From Auanema rhodensis (Eukaryota; Nematoda; Chromadorea; Rhabditida; Rhabditidae): 64,000 nt of DNA. Below, one piece after another: positions 34,715-46,959 of the stretch (the stretch's first letter is position 1; each line of letters begins with the position of its first letter). The stretch lies in assembly GCA_964057225.1 (NCBI GenBank), contig OZ059894.1:5890001-5954000 (forward strand), read 5' to 3'. The notes under the pieces were generated by a model, which did no database searches, had not been told where the DNA came from, and worked only from the letters and a program-made list of their open reading frames with translations. The position numbers and the translations under genes were made by a program.

Positions 34715-36383
34715 ATTGCAGATAGATGTCAATTTTTCTCTTTTTTTTTGTTACTTCATGACTTCAAATGCTAAACCACTTTTAATGCTTGATTTCGAAA
34801 TTTAGATGAAATTGTGACAGCAGAAGATGAAAAGTATTATCTTGAAAGATCGTGCTTTCAAGAGAGAAATTATACTTTAGTATATATGAGATAAAAAATC
34901 GATTTAAAGAGTAACATACAAACTTGAAACAAAGAAAACATTTAATGAGTGAATAGCAATCAAAGCGTAAATGAAGAGAAGTTTCACAAAATAAGATATG
35001 GAAAGCTGTTTGAAAGAAATTATTCAAAAGTAAATGGATGAGAAAAATTTTTTAAGTTATTGGGAAGGTTACATATAGAACGGATGAATTATATTGGGGT
35101 TGGTACTGCACACTCCAACAAACAAGTGGATTTGAAAAACACCAGTGGTTCGGATTATCATAACACATTCAGAAAATGAACCAGAACATCAATAACTGGT
35201 TCGTAATTTTCCTCATTTAATACATAAAGTAATGTATTTTATAATATTTATTTAAAATTAATGTATTGATAAATTAATGTATTAAATTATAGATATTGTT
35301 TTTTTCTTTCAGAAAAGTAAGCAATAAAAATAATGAATGAGTTCATTTTTATTTCAATTTATTATATAAGTAGATAAAAACTATTTAGTTTTAAAAATAT
35401 GAATACTTTCCCAAATAAGAGTTGCGTTTAGAGGGTTAAGCACATTATTTGTGTGGGCAATTTTCTCATAAAAATATTTATAATAGAAAAAATAAATTAT
35501 GTATAATGTTTTCAAGAAAATTTAGCAAAAATGAAGACAATCAAAGAGCCAAAAGACAAAAAATTACGTAGTAGGAGTTCCAGAAAAATGCGGTGAAAAC
35601 GAATTTCGGCTTGACTTTTCAGTTTTTTCCGTTTTTGAAGACAAGATCGAAATATAAATTAACTGCTTGACATGGGCTACTGGACGGTTGAATTTGTTGC
35701 TCGTGAAAACACAGCAAAATATGGAAGTCATCGGAATTCAAATTACACAACTAAATTGGCAGAAAATTTGGATGAATTAATAGTCCAAGACGAGAAAAAA
35801 AATTAGACTTGCATAGCAGTTGTTCAAATGTTGAACTGATTTAAGCTGGTGGCCAAGTGAGCAACGGAATTCTGCCCCCATGGGCTCCGTTTTACACAAT
35901 TAAAACACAGAGGACAGAGAAGCAGAGAATAAGAGATGGAAGATTTTCAAAACGAGTTGCCTAAACGATGAAGAAGAGTATATTGCTAAAAGGGGTGTTG
36001 GGAGAGAAACAATAGAAGAAGAAAACATAAATATTTTCAAACATTCTGAATCGGTACTATACTTAAAGAGTGTTTAACAAAGAATGAGAAAGAATGAGCT
36101 GTATTTTTGTTTCATGATTATAAGATGACTAGAGATGTTGGAAATATCATTTGAAACAAAATCGAAAAGAGAGGAAGAAACACATAACATTTGGATTTAA
36201 CTATGACTCTTGGGAATAAACATATAACGTTAATAGAAGATAAAAAAGAAGATGTTGTATTTAGAAAGATTTAAAACAAAAAAGATTGAAGTTGGTAGTA
36301 ATAGTATATACAAAGAAAAAGAAAAGTATAGAAAATTCTTCAACTTTGAGCTTTCCTTCCCTTTTCAGCATTGTAAAATAAAT
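34715..36383. other. Gene-free region
   Basis: AT-rich sequence with short ORFs only. A GC-richer patch lies around 35840-35900. I see no phase-consistent exon chain on either strand. Confidence 0.5.
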
Positions 36384-36835
36384 TCATTTAGGAAGGTCAA
36401 CGATACCTGTTGTACACTCTTGAAATATTGTTGGATGAAAGAATGTTGGTACCCATCCAAGATTTTCATAAAGCTCACTTGAAAGTTCATTTTTCGAAGC
36501 TTCCTGAAGTTTGAAGAACACTTTATATCAAAAATTTTTAATTAAAACCATTTCTTTCTTTTTTTTTGGTTCTTTTCTATTGTCAGACCATAAAATTGGC
36601 CTAGAAATAGATAATACAGAAGATTATTAAAACATTTTCTTACCATAAATGATTTATTTTTGGATTTTTGAACGTTGTCATGGGTTCTTTCTTGACATAT
36701 CCTTCTGATATATTCTGTGTCTACAGAAAGTCATAGTTAAGAAATTACTTAAAAGAAGTAGCTTTCAAAGCTCACCGTCTTGCGAAAATGTTGCTGATTA
36801 TTCAAAAAAGAAGATATTTTGACATAATTACTCAT
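36384..36835 (-). CDS. Small conserved-looking protein (102 aa), unrecognised
   Basis: Four exons form an unbroken frame: 36835-36776, 36720-36644, 36600-36549 and 36503-36384. Phases match at all three introns (43-55 nt, the usual size in this window), with donors GTGAGC, GTAAGA and GTTTTA and acceptors CTGTAG, TTCTAG and CTTCAG. The N-terminus is MSNYVKISSFLNNQQHFRKT. The middle has an aromatic NHLWPILWSDNRKEP stretch followed by a lysine run, and the C-terminus is ELYENLGWVPTFFHPTIFQE then CTTGIVDLPK. The composition is clearly protein-like (Trp, Pro and Gly well spread) despite the AT-rich setting. There is no signal peptide or membrane segment, so it is probably intracellular. I do not recognise the family. 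It is easy to miss because each exon is under 125 nt. Confidence 0.65.
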
Positions 36836-37113
36836 GTCTTCTGGTGGAAAATAGAAATATTAGATGTTCACAGCGAAATGACGACTAGGGAATTTATGCC
36901 GCCTAGAACGGGGACGATGAAAAAAAAGATTACATTTTCATTCACAGCATGCTAGCTTTTTCGCATATCACGTAGTCATTATTCAATAAAATCGTTTCAA
37001 ATTCAAATGATGTTTTACTTAAATTTCATTCGAATCAATCTGAAAACTTTACAATACAATTTGAACATTAAAACTAGTTAGTATTGTACCAAGTTTATAA
37101 CATTGGTAATTGT

Positions 37114-37195
37114 GATCAGGTGGCCGAGTGGTTAAGGCGATGGACTGCTAATCCATTGGGGTTTCCCCGCGTGAGTTCGAATCTCATCCTGATCG
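37114..37195 (+). tRNA. tRNA-Ser (anticodon GCT)
   Basis: This is an 82-nt class II tRNA. The acceptor stem GATCAGG (37114-37120) pairs with CCTGATC (37188-37194), with discriminator G. The D arm contains the A box TGGCCGAGTGG. The anticodon stem TGGA/TCCA closes a CTGCTAA loop with anticodon GCT at 37147-37149. A long variable arm (GGGGTTTCCCC) and T arm GTGAG-TTCGAAT-CTCAT (B box) follow. There is no intron. It reads AGC and AGU serine codons. Confidence 0.97.
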
Positions 37196-37496
37196 AAATT
37201 TTTTGCCTTTTCATTTTTAGATGTTCATGAAGTAATTCAATCATCGATGTCATTTAAGGGTCAAATATTTAAAAAAAAGATGAATGTGTAGATAAAACGG
37301 TTTGTATAAATATACTAAAAAGATAAAATTTATAATAGAATCTATGTCCCACCGGGGGAACTAACCAGATCTCTTATATAATACAAACAGTAAAACAATA
37401 AAACAACGAAACGCGATATGAGCAAGGAATGAAAGATTTAGATTCCACAAAGGGTTAATTATGTATAGAAAAGACTAGTCCTGCTTCTAATACATT

Positions 37497-39819
37497 TTAC
37501 TGCGTAATGTATTTACCTTGAGGTGTTCTTTGTATACTTGAAGTGATTAGAAAAGCTGAAAGAAAATGCTTTTTAGAAAACGTATATCAATCCAACATAC
37601 CAAGGAAAGGGAAGATCGAAGTAATGATAAACATCCAATTATAGCCTATAGATGGTAAGTAATATTGAGATACAGCTGCTAATAATACACCACTGAGAGT
37701 CTAAGAATACAAACATATTTTTAAAAATAAATAAAAAATCGCACCGTTGAGAATGTTAAAAATCCATAGTTAGACGCTTTAAACTTAGAGCCAAAACATT
37801 TTACAGTTGCAGTAATGAACAGAGCATGAGTTGCTCCCATACAAGTAAAAATTCCACAAAGCTATAAGGCGAAGTGTTACATAAATCTGATTCTCAAAAT
37901 CTTGGCACATACCCAAATCAAATAGAAAACTTTTCCGAAGGAATGAATCATGGGCATAGTAAAAAGGAAAATAGAAGCTATACATGTAGCAGTGGAGACA
38001 GCAAACTATACAAAGTTTAATTTCAAAAAACTGAATATATGATCTTACTTGAAAATTGGTTTTATCAGTTATATAACCCCAAGTAACTCTTGCAATCGCG
38101 TTTACTACGGAACCGATACTGAAGGCATTGGCAAGGAAGAAGTCATCATCAATAAAGGTTTCACCGTAAGTCTGAAAGAAAAGAATAGTGTAGGGGGTAT
38201 GATTGATATGGTACAAACCTTGTATAAGTTATAAAACATGTTGGCATAAAATGAACAACAAAACAAAGCTCCAAATAAGAAGAAGAAAGTGCTCGATTTC
38301 AACATTTCAGTTGGTGGCATACTTCGCTCATTTTTACTGAAAAATGAGAAAAATCACAAAATGTATGAGTTCTTCTGCAATTGAGTAAATTTTCAAACAT
38401 ACTTTGGAATACCATCATTCTCAAATACATCGCCTTCAGAACTGCAATCCGAATCAGAATCGGAGTCAGAACCTCTTGAACGAGAACGCCGTCTTTGCTC
38501 ATTATCACTTCTTTCGATCTTGAAAAAGAGTAATAAACTGAAGTGATAAACACAAAAAAGCAATTAATAGCACCAAAGGTTACAACAAACATGCTGAAAG
38601 TATACAATCATCGAAGCAGAAGGTTATGCACAGGACACATGCAATTTGCACTATAACTACTAAAGGATACAACATTATGTATACCATTATCTCATCAGCA
38701 TTTCGAACAGGCTTATAGCGAACACCAGAATATCGAGTCTCATTTAAACCGGAGCGGAAAGATGACAAAAATTCGGACACAGAGCCGAGTCCAGATGCAT
38801 GAATCTGATGATTCAAAATAATTATTTGAGAGAATTAGAAGAATTATCATATGTTAACAATTCAATTCATTCGTGCGTTTGCAGCTAACAAAACAAGATT
38901 TTTGAGCTCACCTTCTCGGGAGGATCACATATCACTATTAATGCTATCATCTGCAGTGTGCCGTAAACCCAGGCTAGTGTTATGAATACGTCCGGCACTC
39001 GTTCCAAAAGTTCTTGTTGCAGAAAATAGCTGGAAAGGGAAAATTAATTTGGCGAGTGAGTATTAATTCACAAACCCATCTTTAGTTGAGGGAAGATTAG
39101 AAGGATTGACTAATTTTGTCTGAATTGGTGCGAAAATTGAGGAAGATAGTCCAAAACCAGCGGCAACAATTCCACTAACAACGCCAACTTTATCTGGAGC
39201 CCACTGAAATTTCATTTTTAATTATTACACTATGAACTTTCTAAGCATGGAAGCTCACATTGATAACAGTGGAAACAGCTGTTACGTAAGCTATTCCCAT
39301 TCCCAAGCCAAAAAGAAGGCCATAGCACACAAAAAATGCGTAAAACGAATGTTTAATAGCGATCGAAGACATGGCAACGCTGGACCTAATCATAAATTTT
39401 TATATTCGTTTACTTATTTCCAAGAAACTTACGTAGCTAAAAAGCATCCGATAAATGTTGTCAACCGAGGTCCTATTCGTAAATTTATAGCTCCACCAAT
39501 AACCATGGCAAAGGGAAAGCATCCTGCAATATGGTGTCAAAAACAAGCATGCTTACGAAACATACCTTGAAAAGTTGGAATCCACATTAAATGCTCCACT
39601 CTCACAGAAGAATCAGTATAATTTCTCATGTACGATGCCATATAGGGTAGCATGTTACCTAAAATATATTGAATTATGGATTAAAAAATAGATTGCAAAC
39701 ATACCAAAGGTGTGATAAGTGCCAATTGTTAAATGTATTAAAACTGCCCCAGCTAGAACAATACCTACACGAACTGGTGCAGATTGTCTATATAGAAGAA
39801 TTGATACAATATCCTGCAT
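37497..39819 (-). CDS. Major facilitator superfamily transporter, oxalate/formate- or monocarboxylate-like
   Basis: Fourteen exons, 505 codons: 39819-39705, 39658-39566, 39523-39433, 39385-39259, 39203-39076, 39029-38912, 38804-38685, 38518-38403, 38336-38219, 38171-38049, 38005-37913, 37861-37745, 37700-37601 and 37555-37497. It is a 12-helix MFS protein. TM1 (VRVGIVLAGAVLIHLTIGTY) leads into HTFGNMLPYMASYMR, a pattern shared with oxalate:formate antiporter-type MFS members. FPFAMVIGGAINLRIGPR matches the TM2-3 loop signature. TM4-5 are glycine-rich (YGLLFGLGMGIAYVT; DKVGVVSGIVAAGFGLSS). A long central cytoplasmic loop carries an RRRSRSRGSDSDSDSDC segment, a likely CK2-type phosphorylation region. 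In the second half, ARVTWGYITD is the TM8-9 motif. It is a plasma- or organelle-membrane carrier of an organic anion; the substrate is not assignable. Confidence 0.87.
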
Positions 39820-42800
39820 GTTCAGTTGAGTATGAGAGAATATGCAACTGAAACATAAGATTATGATAGGAGGAGAGAAGGCATAAAAACCGTTGTTTAA
39901 TGTGGATTTGAGCAAGTTCTTCAGCCGATATACCACCTTTTCTTCACAGAAGAAAAAAACAAATGAGACTTCGTGGCCCAGATAATGTTAATTTTCTGTT
40001 TCAACAAGAATTGGCTGAAGAAACTTCGTAGTTCCCATTATTAGCACATTGTGTCGAACATTCTAAAACTTGGCGAATAGTTAGTTAGCGAATTTAGTAA
40101 AATAAACTAAAATGTCACATGATGATGAAGCGTTGCAAAGGAAAAATACTTTTTTTTATTTCAAAAGCAGGATATATTTAAAAGCATAACAAATGATAAT
40201 GTAAGAAGTGTTAACTGATATATGAAAAGTAGAAACGTCAGCTGTTATTTAATTCGAAAACAATAACAACTACACTAATTTTACGGAAAAACAGGTAATC
40301 ACAAAGAAAATGTTCTTTCCAATTTATTATTTCTGTGACAAATTGAACGAATTGATTTTTCTTGCAAATTTGACGCGGTCTATACGAAATTCAACATTTT
40401 TTTGTTTGATTTAAGTACTGCAAATTTATATCTAATTAAAATTCAATAGAAAGATAAATATCAATAAGTAAATAAATAATTTTCATAGTAAATTAATGAT
40501 TAAAATAGTGGTTTATTATTTTGTGCCTATGAAGAATGAGTTAATGAAACCCTTCCAAACGGGAAGGAGTCCAATCGATATCTTCTTATGTATGTTAGTT
40601 GTGCACAAAACTCTCAGCCTAATGTGTTTCAAAATATTATATATGAGCTAAATAAATAAATATCAAATTTGCGTGACAATGAAGATAATATTTTACTATT
40701 AATTTAATGATAATATCTATAAATAGATAATGTTTTGTTGAAAAATGTGTATATAGCTCGACCAAGATATTGGCTATCGAAAGACAAGAATAAGGGTTAG
40801 AAGATGAAGAAAACACCACGGAACCCTAAAGAATGAATAGAAGGGATATGACTAACAAAATTCTAGGTCAATCTATACTTATATGTTTGAAGTTGAAACA
40901 ATGTAGAAAATTATATTTCATCTTCACATGTTAATTGCATCAATATTTCGATGTTCCTTCTCGTTGTCATAACTAAGGAAAGTGTGATATGTGACAATGA
41001 TAATTCATTTTTATTTTAAAGTGAATATTTCCATATGATCAAAAACTTGTTTGCATCCTTTGAATTTAATAATGTATAATTCTCTCTTATAAAACAGTTT
41101 TTAAGAAAATTATGTGTGGTCGATTATTGACATAAGAGTAAACCTTAATTTGCATGCTTTTCCGCTTTTTAACAGAACAAGTAAATATATGGCAAGAAAG
41201 CGGAAATCTGTAATTTCCTGTGGAGAGATTGTGGAAGTCAATTAATAGGACATGCATAAGATTCAAATTATACAACATGTACCCTCCCTTTACTACGTCT
41301 CACTTCAGCTCAACATGTAAGCTTTACTGTGTTTTTATTTAAAAAAACGAAAAAGAGAAAGAATAAGGAAAGTTAAACAACTGAAGTGAAGAAACATATA
41401 AAGAATACTTGAAAAGAAGAAATGAATACTAATTTGCCTGTTGAATATTGGACAAGACCACCCATTATCATTTTCAAACAACCGCTCTTTCAAACATTTT
41501 TGAAAAAATGAGTTGTTTTTTTACTATTTTGTTCACGAGAACCGGTGTCGAACAATTAATCCTCATTCTTTTGGTATAATATGTTAATCAAATAAATTTG
41601 TAACCTTGCATACTTTTCCCATGAAAATAATTTTAATATTTTCAACATCTTCAACATTTTCCAATGAAGCCTAATAAAATTTTGATGAATACGTTGATTT
41701 TGAAACAGATTAATTTGTTTATACGACTTCTTCGAAAATTAGTTTAAGTGGACTATTTGGTGAATATTCGTACTTTTTCCTTGATATTCATATACCAAAC
41801 AAGATATAAAACTGAGTTTTTTGGCTATATTTCAGCTGCTTCAATAATAGAAAATTAGATTCTAATAGAATAATAGTTTCATTAAGAATTCATGAATCTG
41901 AATTCTGGTATCATTATGTCAAAATTTCTACACATTGAGCTCTTTTAGAACTCGTGAGAAACGAACGTATGCTCTATTAGTAGTTATATTCATATGATTA
42001 TATTGATTTATCTATTCATCTTTTACGATAACTATGATATTTTCATTTAATTCACCTCTACATTATTTTATATTCTTTATTAAAATTATACTCGAGTAAT
42101 AGCTTGAAGAAGGAGTTGTTATTTGCACTGAGATCCCTCTTGAAAGACAATGGGCATGTTAACTCCCTCAATTTATCCCTACATTTCTTCAACATCAAGT
42201 AAATTTATTAGCGATTTTTTGGCAGAAAAAAGATTTGTTCATCTTAAGTAGAAGATTAATCGAGAAATTCACAAACTGAACATAGAGATAATCGGAGGTG
42301 GCGGAAACAGCTTGTTCTGAGCTCATCGCATATCTGCTAATCCAATCGATCTCCAAAAATGGACAAGATGTAAGATAAATATTCATTCACATCCATTTTA
42401 ACTTTTTTTTATTCGTTATCTAATCTTACTATCTTTTTTTTTTCATTTAACAAACTATTTTAACAAAAATTGGAATTATACTAGATGTAGAATAGTTTTA
42501 CTTAATAATGGAGCATAGATTCATCTTTTTGCCAAGTAATCAAATTATCTTACGCTGCTAACACTCACTATTTCTTTCCATTTGGGTTTTGAGTAAAATT
42601 TCCCAAACTGATCAATTTTTTTCCCATTTTCCTCATTTTTCCTTATTTCTGTCACTTTCTGTAACCCGATTCTCTTTTTAGGTAGCATAATCTTTATTTT
42701 TCTTCAAGTTATGCAGTATTCGAATAAAGCTGCTTCAAAGATAAAAATGCTCTGTTATTTCTATTCAATCTGCCTATATATTTTTCTCAAATGAAGTTCA

Positions 42801-45800
42801 AAAATATTATAAAACGATTGTAACAAATCGTCTTGTAAGCATTGCATGTAAATGGTTGATCATCATTTTGTTCAGACTATCAAATAAGAACATGAGCTGT
42901 TTTGAATCGTGATATATTCAAATTAGTTAATAATCTTTATATAAATATATGAAAGCTGATTCAGGATATGAATAATTGTACGAATTATTGATGATTATTG
43001 AGATATCTGTAGAAAATAGACAGAGAAAGCGGTAGACGATAGCAGCTTATGACATATGTATGTACAAAGTCATATTGAGAGATATAGGATACACGACCCA
43101 TAAAGAAGATGGAGAAATAGAAGAAGAAGGCGATGAATATGAATCAGGAGGAGAAGGAGGAGAAGGAGGAGAACGCTCATAATGATTATGATGATGATGA
43201 TGATGATGATGACTATGATGATGATGCTGTAAACGAGGATGACAACGAAGTCGATGTCATCCACCAAGACGAGGCGAAGCATGATGCTGCTGAGATGTCA
43301 AAGTCAAATTTATTTTAATTTTTAAAGAATTATATTAAAACTTGGTCGGACCTAGTCTAGTTTTTTCCGCTTCCTTAGATTTTATGCCTTTTCTCTTATG
43401 ATTTCTATATACTTATACATAGTAAATACATGTGTTTACATGTGTTTACATGAAACTTTAGTAAGAAAACAACCCAAAAGTTATAATATTTTAATATTTT
43501 AATACATGTTTTCTTGATCTTTGAGAGTTTTTTTTAACAATATATTCCAATATGAATAAATGTTCTATTTCTTTTTCCTATTAATACGCTGCTTCTAATT
43601 ATTTTTAAAATTTTGCTTGAATTTCAGGAAACTCAAGTTTTATTCAAGTGTCAAGAGTGAGAAGGAGGGAGAGAGAATAAGAAACGTCATTCCAGTTATA
43701 AAGAAAGGCATCATCACCCCAACTAACAAAATGTTATTTTCAGAGCAAAAACTTTTACATATCTGTGGCATCTTTCGAAATATGGTGAATTTCAACATTA
43801 AAAGGTAATGCTTTCAAGATTTTCATTTTCTTTATTCTTTTTATTTGAATTCATAGCTAACTTTGTATTAAATTCAAGTGAACTTTGTGAAAATCTCCAT
43901 TTTGATAAATTTGGTTTTAATGTAAAAGAAGTAGAAAAAGTTATATTGCTCGAACTACCGCACTAAAGTTGCTCACTCAATGGTTTGTTGCCCTTCTCAA
44001 TCTGGGAGGATGATTCCCAACGGCATAAACCTGGGAATTTCTAGAAAACTTCAGCTTAAGCCCAGCTCTTGATGATGAAAAAAGTAGATTTATTTTTTTC
44101 GAGCTTGTTTACGAAAATTTCGATTGTTTCATACATCAACAAACTATTACTATTTTTTGTTTTAATTTTCAAATTATGAATGTTGAATATAATTAAACAA
44201 TATGTATTTTGAAACCATACATGAAGCCAGATCATAGATATGTTAAATGAATCGGATGATTTAATGATTATGAACTACTATGTTTTATTAGATTTTCAAT
44301 CTCCACTGTTAGTATTCGATATGTATATGTATATGTACATATATTTATATCTATAAATATATATAGTTAATTCTAATATCCGTAAAAAGAACAAAATGAA
44401 ACCTTGCAAAAGAATAGACAACGAATCTACGGAGGAAAGAATTCGTTTTTAGGAATTATAGCAGTTGCTTTATCTGCTTCATCACATACAACATCTCTCA
44501 GCATCCCCCAGATTTACTACATCATCATCACCATCAGCCTTAGTCCTGAGAGTCTTCTTCCTTCCTGATAAATCCTTTAGCAGAAATAGTTCATACATAT
44601 AGACTCACACACCTTCTGCTCTTTCCCATCTTGCGATCAGCTTTAGTTTTCTGCTCCTCCCTTTTCTTCCTTCTATACCTTCTTTATTTGATGTTTTTAG
44701 GCTTTGCTTCTACCACACCAATATGTCTATTCTATTCCTTTTTTTACATCTCACACCAATCCTCCTGTTTCCACATATATATAATTTTTTTTCAGTATTA
44801 TAGATTCTGTTAACTATATATATCTAATTAACATATGCAATTTTATTTTTCTAATAATCATATTACTTGAATACATGTATATACTTACATATATTTTTTT
44901 AAATTTCAATTTTTTAAATTCTAATTAATTTTTAATTTCATCTTAAATTTGTTTCTCTTCATCGAACATTTAACTGATTTCAAGTTGAAAATTGAAATTA
45001 AGAAAAGATGATGATGATGATTGAGATCTTCTTCATCATCTATTGTCATCTTCTTATGCTAACACTTAATTTTTATTTCAAAGTGTGGATGACATATCAA
45101 ATTTCTAGAAGAAGTAGAGCGAAGATGTCATACAAACAGATCACTGTGCATTTCATTCTCAAATCCTCCTATTATAAACTTTTTTTCTCATCTCATTTTC
45201 TGAGCCTGTTGGTGGAAAAAACACACCAAATTCAGCAAAATACAAAGAGCTTCCTTATTTGAATTTACTCCAAGCCAAGAATTTTTTTTAGCTCAAACAA
45301 TACTAAATACTACTGCCTTCTCATATTCTCACTGTTCTTACTAACTCTGATTGAAGTAAATTTTAAAAACTTGAAAAGAGACAAAGAACGATTCTGAACA
45401 TTTTTCTAAAACAATTAAAAAACAAAAAAGCGTACCACGGACTGCTCTTGTCACTTATTCATTTATGTATAAAGGTACTGCACAAATATTATGATCATTT
45501 TGTGATATATACTAACGAATATTCTTACAAGTGACTATTTTTATTTCCAAAATTTAATAAAGGAAAACTAGTATAACATCGATGAACATACTCAAGACGT
45601 TGTCGAAATGAAAGTCATAGCCTGCGGGGTCTCTCAGTTTCCTATTAAGTACTACATATCTATCCCTCCAGCTTTTCTTCATGTTCTTCTCTTTTCAATG
45701 ACTTCGGGTTAGCTAACATATGAATTCTATAAATGATAGTTAAGCTGCAAGTCCGAGAAGTTAGAATTTCAGGATCTGAAGCCGTTTTCAGATCAGATTA

Positions 45801-46909
45801 GATAATTCACATTGACGTCAAAAAACATTATTGTTACAGAGTTTACATAGCTACCTTTACTCTAGTATAACGTAGTACTTGTTTTGATGACATCTACGTC
45901 CAATAAGCAATGGTTTGACTTTCATCCTTCTCACTACCCATCTCAATACACATACGCAGAGGCGTGCTTCTTCCTTTTCAACTCCAACTACGCTCTTGCA
46001 TCACTTCTATTTTATATCTTGGATATTCACTTTGCTATCTTTCTATCCAATGAAAAAGACCTACTTCGGTTACATACGCTCTCATCTCGTCATCGCTTTG
46101 ACTGAAAGCTAATGTGTTCCGTGGCCATCTCAACTATACATGACGGGCTGTTTACCGTTTGCCATATATAGAATAAACGTGCACCTTATTCTTACGATGA
46201 GTTCAGTTCGTACCTTCTCTCTAAGTCTTTATTACAATAGCTTTCTGTCTACTCATATTTGCGACTTGGCTATTTTACTTTTATTTTCACCCGAAGCTGT
46301 GTCCCATTTCAAACAACCTCTGCATTTGTAGATTGATACCAATATATGAAATCTAAATTGTCACAGTTGAAAAACCTTTGTAGTATTGTCTAATGCTTCA
46401 CTTCCTGATAAATGAATGATTACTTCACTTGTAGAAACAAATAGAAGTTTTTGTGCTCTGACTCAACTTGTGAAATTCCTTGATGGTGATCTCAGAGTAA
46501 TATTCTCACGAATTGGATTTCATTAGCTTTTTAATTTGCTGATCAGATGTAAATCATGAAAAAATCAAACATTCAATTCATTTCATCGGTCTACTATTTT
46601 TTCAAATTTGAAAAATAACTATTATATAACTAACAACGTACTTATATTCCATATAGATATATTCATATTCTTAATGCTATCTATTTATTCTTATTTAACT
46701 AATAAAATGTAAAAATTCAATGCATAATTTCATATACTTTAAAAACTCATATCTCAACAATCCCATCAAGTAAAAGTTGATCAATCGGTCGATCTATACA
46801 TATACAACATTTCTTCATATAGTTCTATTCTATTTCTTTACATTTCTAATCTTGTACTCTGCGTTTTGTTGTGTTTTTTGTACATTTCAATTTAACTGTT
46901 TTCTTGCAG
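39820..46909. other. Large divergent intergenic region
   Basis: This 7 kb lies between the MFS start (-) and the innexin first coding exon (+). It holds many short AT-rich ORFs without splice support. The one distinct patch is 43087-43318, where acidic codon repeats are open in two frames. Sections near 44600-44770 and 45900-46300 are pyrimidine-rich on the plus strand, as in the innexin intron, so part of this may be innexin 5' UTR introns. No RNA gene is seen. Confidence 0.45.
43133..43318 (+). other. Acidic ORF over GAG/GAT trinucleotide repeats
   Basis: An ORF of 61 codons begins MNMNQEEKEEKEEN, continues with an Asp run encoded by (GAT)n, and then has a non-repetitive acidic part (AVNEDDNEVDVIHQDEAKHD). 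The region is richer in G and C than its flanks. The adjacent frame is also open over 43087-43165 with GGE repeats. No splice sites clearly tie it to the innexin. It may be an exon or only a trinucleotide tract. Confidence 0.25.
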
Positions 46910-46959
46910 TCTTACTGATTATGACAGCATCTCGGTTTTGAAGAAATGCGCCTAATGCT

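Noticed and set aside
35672-35806. Plus-strand ORF of 44 codons starting MGYWTVEF
   Set aside because: No splice sites, short, and no recognisable continuation.
39232-39570. Plus-strand ORF of 112 codons
   Set aside because: It is antisense to MFS exons 3 and 4, which fit the transporter frame and splice sites.
43070-43282. Minus-strand ORF rich in Ile and Leu
   Set aside because: It is the complement of the GAT/GAG repeats and has no independent support.
43960-44040. GC-richer patch resembling a tRNA or exon fragment
   Set aside because: No cloverleaf and no phase-consistent splice sites.
45884-46331. Three plus-strand ORFs of 63-73 codons
   Set aside because: They lie in pyrimidine-rich DNA, overlap in different frames, and lack splice acceptors or homology.
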